Source: Dunaliella salina
Lineage: Eukaryota > Chlorophyta > Chlorophyceae > Chlamydomonadales > Dunaliellaceae
Assembly: GCA_002284615.2 (NCBI GenBank)
Contig: MU069968.1
Location: 114,512 to 130,762, forward strand
Length of the DNA: 16,251 bases
Direction of reading: 5' to 3'
Below are positions 9,797-16,251 of the stretch, in pieces (the first letter of the stretch is position 1; each line of letters opens with the position of its first letter). A program made the position numbers and the translations under genes. Under the pieces are notes generated by a model. It worked only from the letters and a program-made list of their open reading frames with translations. It was not told where the DNA came from and searched no databases.

Positions 9797-9932
9797 CTGT
9801 GTAGGATGCCCCGTATGCAAAGTCATAATCGCTGTGGATGGTGGTGGTGGACAGCTCTGCGGGCAGTGGCAACTGGCGCTCCTCGGGGTTCTCTTCTGCA
9901 GTGCCCACCCACCAGGACTCTGAAAAGACGAT
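9797..9932 (-). CDS. RHL1: RHL1, exon with the SESWW/NPEE signature
   Basis: On the minus strand the acceptor CATACAG is followed by ATCGTC and the exon ends CACAG|GTGCGC. It is 136 bp: 45 codons plus one base. It encodes IVFSESWWVGTAEENPEE, then a Leu/Pro segment, a short Thr run, and SDYDFAYGASYT. The block IVFSESWW(V/I)GT..ENPEE followed by an acidic YDF/FDF and glycine is highly characteristic of RHL1 (in plants also called HYP7), a subunit associated with TOP6A/TOP6B and BIN4 in the plant topoisomerase VI complex needed for endoreduplication. It starts on a codon boundary and its last G joins the exon at 8725 in phase. In plants the preceding residues form a short Cys/Asp/Phe segment whose exon I could not find. 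Confidence 0.92.
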
Positions 9933-10500
9933 CTGTATGTATACAGGATGGGCACAGCCAGCTGGCGGTCCAACATACAACTTATCCAGCAATTTTCTTG
10001 TTAACAACACAAAAGTATGTGAAGATGATAATGCGAGTATTGTATGCAGAGTCAGTCAAAGTTGCTGTGGATGGTGGTGGTGGACAGCTCTGCAGGCAGT
10101 GGCAGCTGAAGCTCCTCGGGGTCCTCTTCTGCAGTGCCCATCCACCAGGACTCCAAGAAGACAATCTGTACGTGCAGCATGCACAGAGAAGACGGTCTGC
10201 ATGTGCATGGTTGAAGCCAGCAAGCGGTCCAAGCCACAACTCATCCAGCAATTTCCTTGAAAACATACTTATGTGGTGCAAGTATGAAATGCAAATTCGC
10301 TGTGGATGGTGGTGGTGGACAGCTCTGCTGGCAGCTGATGCTCCTCAGCGTTCTCTTCTGCAGTGCCCACCCACCAGGACTCTGAGAAGACGATCTGTAT
10401 GTGCAGCATGGGCAGAGAAGGCGGTCTGCATGTGCAGCATGGGCGCAGCCAGCAAGGGGTCCTACTGACAACTCTTCCAGCAATTTCCTTGTCAACCACG
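9933..10500 (-). repeat. Two decayed copies of the 9797-9932 exon (about 230-bp units)
   Basis: Copies start (minus strand) at 10165 and 10394, spaced 233 and 229 from the intact exon. Copy 2 reads IVFLESWWMGTAEEDPEE and stops with TGA right after SNFD. Copy 3 reads IVFSESWWVGTAEENAEE, has lost a few Leu/Pro codons, and runs to TAA shortly after SEFAFHTC. Both keep the CAG acceptor. Neither keeps the GASYT|GTGCGC end, so a normal donor is missing. Spacers share AACAACACAAAAG-type and GCCAGC(A/T)(A/G)GCGGTCC-type phrases. Confidence 0.9.
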
Positions 10501-10511
10501 CAAAAGGTTTG

Positions 10512-10525
10512 TGATGATGATGATA

Positions 10526-10569
<44 letters not shown>
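10512..10569. repeat. (GAT)n microsatellite
   Basis: GATGATGAT runs, with one TAATGAT variation near 10522. The corresponding spacer of the first exon unit reads GTGAAGATGATAATGCG (about 10019-10035), so the repeat appears to have expanded from a GATGATAATG seed inside the ladder unit. Confidence 0.95.
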
Positions 10570-10570
<1 letters not shown>

Positions 10571-10574
10571 AACC

Positions 10575-11231
10575 GTACAGCACCCCGGCCACTACGCACC
10601 CCTAAAAATTTTGAATTGAATATTTGCATTGCGCAGCCATTGCGCACCCTCATTCACATCCAAACAGATTTCAACTGCACACTGCGCACCCTGATTGCGC
10701 ACCCATATCCCAAGTCCTGGGCTCTTTTTCGCTGTTTGCGCAACCCTCATTGCGCACCCTGATTGACAGCTAGCGTGATTTCCTCATTATGCAACCTGCT
10801 TGTCCTCCAAGCGAGGACATCATTCATCTCCAAATCGACAAGTTTGGCTTTGAAGGCCGTATCTTGCATGTGTATCTTCCTTGCAAGTTTGCATGCTCTG
10901 CCTTTGGGCTGCTTCTTTGCTGCTCTTCACGCTTCCTTTTCTGCTCTTGTGCATCCTTTGATTGCTTTGCAATGCTTTTCTTCCCTTAGTTCTACCCCCC
11001 CCCCCTGGATTTCCCTTGGCCCTCTCCCTCTCCCCCACACCTAATCTTTTTTCACAATCCCATCCTTGAGAATTTCAAATCAATTTTACCATTGCACGCC
11101 CATTACGCACCCCATCTTGGCCAATTATTTTGCTCATTGCGCACCCTCTACGCACTCCTGCAAAATTGCTATTAAACATTACGCGCGGCTCAAAAGACTT
11201 TTAACATTGCATAATGATCAAAGTGCTGTAC
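10575..11231. mobile_element. Candidate inserted element inside a (GAT)n tract
   Basis: A 657-bp block splits the (GAT)n tract. Its ends are GTACAGCAC (10575-10583) and the inverted GTGCTGTAC (11223-11231). Inside are many copies of TTGCGCACCC-like words (near 10641, 10654, 10684, 10696, 10737, 10752, 11109, 11134). No clear target-site duplication was found (only TAAC on both outer sides), and no convincing coding sequence. A short Lys/Gln/Glu-rich open stretch on the minus strand near 10890-10975 has no splice sites I trust. Confidence 0.4.
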
Positions 11232-11239
11232 AGTATGTA

Positions 11240-11314
11240 ACGATGATGATGATGATGATGATGACGATGATGATGATGAGATGATGATGATGATGATTTA
11301 TGTGATGATGATGA

Positions 11315-11349
<35 letters not shown>

Positions 11350-11366
11350 ATGTGATGATGATGACA

Positions 11367-11421
<55 letters not shown>

Positions 11422-11448
11422 TGATGATGATTTATGTGATGATGATGA

Positions 11449-11489
<41 letters not shown>

Positions 11490-11504
11490 ATGTGATGATG
11501 ATGA

Positions 11505-11538
<34 letters not shown>

Positions 11539-11577
11539 AATGTGATGATGATGACAATGATGCCTTGATGTGATGAT
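11240..11577. repeat. (GAT)n/(GAC)n block with higher-order structure
   Basis: Trinucleotide repeat with the phrase TTTATGTGATGATGATGA recurring near 11298, 11347, 11433 and 11487, and a TTAATGTGATG variant near 11537. This gives a higher-order unit of about 50-55 bases (one longer). A pure (GAC)n/(ACG)n stretch occupies about 11367-11420, where T-to-C change has been homogenised. Confidence 0.95.
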
Positions 11578-11855
11578 GATGATGGAGGTATTGTGCAAAG
11601 TCATGTTCGCTGAGGATGGTAGTGGTGGACAGCTCTGCAGGCAGAGGCAGCTGATGGTCCTCGGGGTTCTCCTCTGCATTGCCATCCCACCAGGGCTCTG
11701 AGAAGACGATTTGTATGTGCAGCAGCCATCAAGCGGTCCGACCATGAACTCATCCAGCCATTTTCTTCTTAACAGCGTCAAGTTGTGTGACGCAAGTAGG
11801 AGAAAGCAAGGTCACAATCACTGTGGATGGTGGTAGTGGACAGCTCTGAAAAATT
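11578..11855 (-). repeat. Fourth and partial fifth copies of the 9797-9932 exon
   Basis: On the minus strand, copy 4 starts at 11710 and reads IVFSEPWWDGNAEENPED, then an open frame into HDFAQYL and a histidine run from the trinucleotide repeat. Its acceptor is changed from CAG to CAA. Copy 5 (about 11812-11855) keeps only the last part, equivalent to ELSTTTIHSD. These extend the same ladder across the intervening (GAT)n and the inserted block. Confidence 0.85.
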
Positions 11856-14095
11856 TGCAGCTTGAGAGCATTGGGTAGGCCCTGAGGGATCTCCAATTCC
11901 TGTTTCTCTAACCTTTTCAAGCAAATTTAACAATTACCTCCTGTCTTCACTGAAATAGGCCTTCTGCCCTTCATGATTCTCCTCTACATCCTCCTCCTTG
12001 CCAGTAAATCCATTCCTATCCTCACTGCTGGACCTCTCCTCATGCTTCCCTTCCTTCCGCCCCCTCCTCCTGCTGTCAACAGCCACCCAAAACTGTGTCG
12101 GCCCCAGCTGTTGCAATTCCTGGGTGTGCGGATATGATGTCTGCACAGCAAGATTGGTTGCTTGAGCTTCCAAAGCTGATGCTAAAAAGTGAGGATTAAC
12201 ATGCACAGAAATGTTGGTGCCCAAGAGGAAAGTGCTCCGGAGCAGGATTCTGCCAAACAGAAGCATTGCTTGAAAATTGTCCTGGTGTCCTGCTGCTGCA
12301 TCAAGCCCTTCGTTGGATCTAGCTTGTCTCTGGCTGCTGTGCAATTTTCGAACCCAGCGCCAGGAACTTGGAAAAAGTTTAGCCTCGTTTGCATGTCATC
12401 CCTGCGATAAACATGCTGACACATGCCTTGCACTCATATTCTGCACTTGCTACACCCCATTTGTATCAACAACCTGATCCATTGTGACAATGATTTTTCC
12501 CAGGAGCCCTTGGAGTTACTTAAGGTGAACAACCTTCCAGGGGGAGAGGGGGGTGTTGGGACCCCTAATCCCCCCGATACTCTCCCTCCCCTAAATATCC
12601 CTCTAAATCCGCACATTGCGCTTAAAAAGCGCAATCAGTAACTAATCAGTAACCCGCAAATGACCCAACCCGGGCTTCTCACAAATACCAAAAGGCCTCA
12701 GTAGCAATTCTCATTGCATGCAAAGTTGCTAAACAAGAGGTGGGTGGGTTTGCTGCGGCTTTTTTCTTTCAAGCTTCCAATAAGGAAACCATTTTGCATC
12801 CATGTCACAAAATTTGGGAAACAATGCTCGGTTGACGTGGTATATAAGCGCACTGTGGACACTCCAACAAGAAGCCTCATCAGCAGCAACAGGAAGTGTG
12901 CAATTGCCAGGGCTACCGTTGCTCCCTCTCCTAAGCTCTTACCGTTTCTCCATGAGCCCGCGCTTTTTCACGAACAGGGGCGCAGCCAGATGATTCAACC
13001 AAGGGTCTTTTCGTGTCCGCTACCTACACCTGGTTTGTGCTCCTTCCCTTTGCAAAAACGTCTTTTTTGGCTTATTGCTACTCGCACATACTATCAGAGC
13101 TTTGTGCTGTAGACTTTTTTGCCTGGATTTCACTCAAGGGAACTTTGTATTCTATGGGGGCTTCATAGAAAACTCGATTACCGGCTCAGGAGCTTTTGTA
13201 GTGCATGGAATGCTAGGAGAATGATCCCTCACTGGCTCATCACTGGCTCATCACTGGCTCAGGAGCAAAACACCAAGATGCACCAAGCTATTGAAATTGC
13301 ACGCACCATGTTCTCAAACACATCTTCACACATGACTCCTTGCTGCCCGCCAGTGCGCAGGAGCAGGTACCTGCTGGGACAAGTGGGTCACCGGAAAGCC
13401 ATGCTGGATCGCAACGCGCGCAGGAAAGTCCATTAGTTGTCATCAGTTGTGGACGGCAGTTTTCATGGTACTGGTTTTCACGCTTTAATATGGTTCTTCT
13501 TACATACAGATTTGAGGGAGGAATGCCAAAGACAGGACCTTGTAGTTCTGACCTGAGTGTCCATTCAAGAAGCCCTTCCTGGGGGCTGTTTTTTTTTATT
13601 GATTATTTTTTAGGATGCAAAACAGTCTGAATGCCATGATAAAGCTTAAGCCAAAATCCAGGATTGAATCCTTGGTAAAATTTGGAAGTTTGTGTGTATT
13701 TTCTCCAACCAAATTGTAACCTAGATGGGGCCCTGATTACCACATGAGAGGGAGTGTCAACCCTCTGACGCACCACAGTCATTTGGCCAGAGGAGCCTGG
13801 CACAAAGTTACATCAATTTATAACCACACCCATGAATTGGGACCCTCTGACCTACTTTTTCATTGTTGAAAAGGATGCTGCCTGTTGCAAAGTTTTCTTT
13901 CCATTTTCCGCTGCACCCTTCCACTCTACCCTCTGGCAGAACGCATCAAAACTCCAGCTACAATTTGCACGCTTGCCAGCTTGCTGCTTCATCCCCTACC
14001 CAGTGTCTCCTTTTTGACAGCCTGCTTTTCCTCCTGGCCTCCCCATTTCACCCTTCCTCCACACCTTCAGGCAACATGCAACATGCAGATCAGCT
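11856..14095. other. Large intron region of RHL1, no exon confidently placed
   Basis: The missing RHL1 exon (between LVFPRN and IVFSESWW) should lie between 9933 and 15087. A minus-strand open stretch at 11938-12181 has an acceptor (CACTTTTTAG) and a possible donor (AGGAG|GTAATT). Its phase does not fit in the frame that stays open. In the frame that fits the upstream exon, it reads ISFGSSSNQSCCADIIS, which only vaguely resembles the expected segment. A short three-copy CTCATCACTGG repeat lies near 13228-13262. Plus-strand frames near 12714-13112 and 13119-13436 are open but match nothing I know. Confidence 0.35.
12615..12635. other. Perfect 9-bp-stem hairpin
   Basis: ATTGCGCTT, AAA loop, AAGCGCAAT: a perfect inverted repeat with a 3-base loop, next to a duplicated AATCAGTAACT word (about 12633-12652). 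Function unknown; it may be a remnant of a small mobile element. Confidence 0.6.
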
Positions 14096-14700
14096 GTGAC
14101 CTGCAGCCAGCCTGCTCTTCCTCCCCATTCACCTTCACTCCATTAACCCATTTAACTTTACTCCATTAATATTTACTCTCTTTGTGACCTGGAGCCAGGC
14201 TGCTCTTCCTCCCCATTTTCCTTTTTTTTCCATCAACCCATTAATCTTTGCTCCCTCTGTGACCTGGAGCCAGCCTGCTCTTCCTCCCCATTCACCTTCA
14301 CTCCATTCACCCATTAAATTTGCTCCCTTTGTGACCTGGAGCCAGCCTAGTTTTCCTTCCCATTCACCTTTATTCCATTAACCCATTAACCTTTGCTCCC
14401 TTTGTGACCTGGAGCCAGCCTGCTCTTCCTCCCAATTCACCTTTTCTCCATGAACCTATTAAACTTTACTTACCTTACTCCCTTTACTCCCTTTGTGACC
14501 TGGAGCCAGCCTGCTTTTCACCTTTAATCCATGAACCCATTAAACTTAACTTCATTAACCTGTACTCCCTTTGTGACCTGGAGCCAGCCTGCTCTTCACC
14601 TTCACTCCATTAACCCATTAACCTTTACTCCATTAACCTTTACTCCCTTTGTGACCCGGAGCCAGGCTGCTCCTCCTTCCCATTTTCCTTTACTCCCGCA
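14096..14700. repeat. Tandem array of 73-90-bp units (eight copies)
   Basis: GTGACCTGGAGCCAG begins at 14184, 14259, 14331, 14404, 14495 and 14573, with variants at 14096 and 14651. Each is followed by C(C/A)TGCTCTTCCTCCCCATTC-like sequence and CCATTAACCCATTAA phrases. It lies in the RHL1 intron just 3' (transcript sense) of the exon 15088-15188. Unlike the exon ladders, it shows no similarity to a neighbouring exon. Confidence 0.9.
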
Positions 14701-15087
14701 GCATGCAAGCAAAGAGCAGCCGACCTGGCTATAAGAAAGCTCCAGCTGCAGCAACGGAAACATGAGCCACAGCAGACTGTCACCCAACACCACAATTTCT
14801 GACCTGCAACTGAGCACGAAACATAGCAGACATCCCATACCTCAGTTCCTGGTACACACCTGAGCATGAAGCACAAAGCACTGACATCTAGGAGGACTCT
14901 TAGCTCCTGATGTAGTCAAAACTAAACAGCAAAGCATACTAGAGTGCGTGATGCAAGCCAGGTACCTCCAGCACCCAGATGCTTCCTCTCAAATCATGAT
15001 TGCAAATGCTTACCATTCTTTGCTCTCTCAGGAAATTGCTCGAGTGCAAATGCCTGCCATACTTTGCCCTCTCTCAGACATGCTCAC
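14701..15087. other. RHL1 intron next to exon 15088-15188
   Basis: No exon recognised. Two loosely repeated phrases occur on the plus strand: GCAAATGCTTACCATTCTTTGC and GCAAATGCCTGCCATACTTTGC (15001-15066), about 44 bases apart, each followed by CTCTCTCAG or CCCTCTCTCAG. Confidence 0.5.
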
Positions 15088-15188
15088 TTGTTGCGGGGAA
15101 ACACAAGCGTCCCAAACAGCTTGAGGCGACCTTGTGGAAAGTCGATGTACATGCAGGGCTCTTGGGAGTCAAGGTTTGCCAGGGAGCC
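15088..15188 (-). CDS. RHL1: RHL1, exon with the FPQGR-K-FGT core
   Basis: On the minus strand the acceptor CCTTGTTACATAG is followed by GSLANLDSQEPCM and YIDFPQGRLKLFGTLVFP, ending RNAA|GTGAGC (donor at 15086-15087). It is 101 bp: 33 codons plus two bases. The pattern Y(I/L)(D/N)FPQGR(L/M)K(L/F)FGT(L/I)(V/L)(F/Y)P(K/R)N is the most conserved block of RHL1 and, together with the exon at 9797, identifies the gene. RHL1 acts in the nucleus with the plant-type topoisomerase VI. It starts on a codon boundary, so at least one upstream coding exon is expected, but none was recognised between here and the window end. No ladder of copies is visible upstream of this exon. Confidence 0.93.
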
Positions 15189-15771
15189 CTATGTAACAAG
15201 GTAAGGTAAGGTTACATCGCTTTATCCGCCTTCAAGGGTAGCTTAGCGGAATCACAGAGGCCTGTAACCATACTACGATATACATGGCATGAAGCTCAGC
15301 ATCTGGTACAGGGAGAGCAGAACGGAATACAGGTTTGGCGGATGAGCAAGGCACCAGGTACAGTGTGGTACTTGAAATGGAGCTTAAAATGGTAACACAA
15401 TGAGCCAACAACAAAGCATTTTCCTTCTTTTCGAACATACATGTCCCATCCTGTAACAATGCAGGTTTGGGGAGAAATCCATGAACTTCCTCAACAACAG
15501 TGTCATAGGCCTGATGCAGAGATGCATACGCACCACACAATAAGAATCATCTGCGCGCATGCATGTTGTGCACATACTAGGCTTCCGGATGTGGCTGGTA
15601 CGTGGTGGGTTACAAGGAAAACAACATAAGCAAGATCCAGACAAACGCATGCCAAAAAAATTGACAGGGTCCATGGTCAAAGTGTGCTTACCAGCTTCCC
15701 AGAAGTGGCAGGTGCCAACAGGCAATTCAGTATGAGTAAGTACCTGCAGTCAGGGGGCAACACCGTTGCAG
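15189..15771. other. Between RHL1 and an unidentified plus-strand gene
   Basis: It should hold the RHL1 5' end and/or the plus-strand gene's upstream exons. A minus-strand frame is open across 15232-15540, but it lacks recognisable RHL1 N-terminal features and good splice boundaries. On the plus strand, GAGTAAGTACCTGCAG (15734-15749) contains a strong donor-like GTAAGT and an acceptor-like CTGCAG only 14 bases apart, too close to be one intron. Confidence 0.35.
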
Positions 15772-16149
15772 AAGAACAAGCAAGTCTGGAAGCAGTTTCA
15801 GTCTGCCTACATAAGTCTTCTGCACGAAAATCCCATCAGAGCGGCCGTCCTTATGGACTATCACACCATCTCCACGCAGGACGATCTAGATAACAGCCGC
15901 TTTGGGTCACAGGTAGGCATCATGCTGATGGCAAAAATCTTGGTCAAATATGCAAAGACTCATCAAGAGCATGCATGGGGAAGTGCTGAGGTCTTCATTT
16001 GGAAAGTAGTACACGCAGAACTCCAATTGGCTGGCGCAAATCCAAAACCATCTCACCGGTTCTTCCTTGTGGTGCTTTTCTTGAGGATGTCTAGCCCATT
16101 TAACTTGAGTAGGGCTGCAGGTGTGAGTATTTGTTTCAAATCACATTAG
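15772..16149 (+). CDS. Unidentified plus-strand gene, exon-like open frame
   Basis: After an acceptor-like ACCGTTGCAG the frame reads KNKQVWKQFQSAYISLLHEN, then NPIRAAVLMDYHTIS, DDLDNSRFGSQ, then KILVKYAKTHQEHAWG and AEVFIWKVVHAELQLAG, and closes with TAG at 16147-16149. Residue composition (balanced helical and charged segments) looks coding, unlike the repeat frames around it. I do not recognise the family. Either the exon ends at TCACAG|GTAGGC (15912), or it continues to a donor further on, for example CACCG|GTTCTT near 16058. The phase of the latter would fit the next exon-like piece at 16150. An upstream exon or start is not established. It is divergent to RHL1. Confidence 0.5.
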   Translation, partial: KNKQVWKQFQSAYISLLHENPIRAAVLMDYHTISTQDDLDNSRFGSQVGIMLMAKILVKYAKTHQEHAWGSAEVFIWKVVHAELQLAGANPKPSHRFFLVVLFLRMSSPFNLSRAAGVSICFKSH

Positions 16150-16191
16150 CAACAAGGCTTACGGCCTGGGCATAGCGCACACACTCTTACG
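16150..16191 (+). CDS. Unidentified plus-strand gene, small following exon
   Basis: ATCACATTAG (acceptor) is followed by 42 bases, one plus 13 codons plus two, reading NKAYGLGIAHTLL and ending ACG|GTATGTGTG. It has a good consensus donor that runs into the terminal (TG)n. It would join the preceding frame in phase if that exon ends two bases into a codon (as at 16058). Family unknown. Confidence 0.45.

Positions 16192-16194
<3 letters not shown>

Positions 16195-16251
<57 letters not shown>
16195..16251. repeat. (TG)n microsatellite at window edge
   Basis: Pure TG dinucleotides to the last base, continuing outside the window. On the plus strand it follows the donor GTATGT of the exon-like piece at 16150-16191, mirroring the exon-to-(GT)n arrangement at 6829/6830. 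Confidence 0.97.

Noticed and set aside
10511..10762. Poly-Met/Asp frames
   Set aside because: Translation of the (GAT)n microsatellite.
10763..11044. Plus-strand frame with IHLQIDKFGFEGRILHVYLP
   Set aside because: Short, inside the candidate inserted block, no splice sites or family match.
11938..12344. Minus-strand open frame with an Arg/Lys/Glu-rich end
   Set aside because: The frame that stays open does not fit RHL1 phases, and the composition is that of an AG-rich strand; kept only as a weak location for the missing exon.
12974..12991. CAGGGGCGCAGCCAGATG, which resembles a hAT terminal inverted repeat
   Set aside because: No inverted partner or target duplication could be found in the window.
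13119..13436. Plus-strand open frames, about 100 residues
   Set aside because: They include a simple CTCATCACTGG repeat, overlap other equally open frames and match no family.
14944..15209. Plus-strand frames across 15088-15188
   Set aside because: They are antisense shadows of the strongly supported RHL1 exon.

Overview
The window looks like nuclear DNA of a green alga. The evidence is short exons in kilobase introns, a plant-lineage gene (RHL1), massive (CA)n, (GAT)n and minisatellite content, and roughly balanced base composition. A Dunaliella-like chlorophycean is my guess, but the species cannot be fixed from the sequence. There are no bacterial-style genes; almost every long open frame is a repeat shadow or an intron run-through.

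The main content is one gene on the minus strand, spanning about 15.2 kb down to 3.4 kb. I read six exons by eye (15088-15188, 9797-9932, 8652-8725, 6830-6984, 5403-5572, 3431/3447-3576). The first two carry the hallmark blocks of RHL1 (ROOT HAIRLESS 1, a plant/algal topoisomerase VI accessory protein): YIDFPQGRLKLFGTLVFP and FSESWWVGTAEENPEE. The later exons give the expected Gly/Ser/Gln linker, acidic runs and basic patches of the C-terminal half. Splice phases fit across exons 9797-9932, 8652-8725 and 6830-6984, and between 5403-5572 and 3447-3576. The N-terminus and a short exon between 15088 and 9932 were not found.

The most unusual feature is the intron architecture. Four consecutive exons are each preceded, on their 5' (transcript) side, by a ladder of decayed tandem copies of [intron end + 3' splice site + 5' part of the same exon]. 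In each ladder only the last copy, nearest the downstream intron, keeps the exon 3' end and a donor site. Unit lengths are about 125, 110, 100 and 230 bp. The exon at 6830 runs directly into a ~214-bp (GT)n tract that forms its donor site. One ladder has grown (GAT)n microsatellites from its own spacer and seems to have taken up an inserted element.

Layout along the plus strand: 268-920, remnant of a hAT-type transposase with in-frame stops; 1737-2408, a non-autonomous hAT-like element with perfect 14-bp inverted ends and a 7/8 matching 8-bp target duplication; 2409-3430, probably RHL1 3' flank; 3431-15188, RHL1 exons and repeat-filled introns; 15189-15771, no gene recognised; 15772-16191, exon-like reading frames of an unidentified plus-strand gene, divergent to RHL1; 16195-16251, (TG)n to the window edge.
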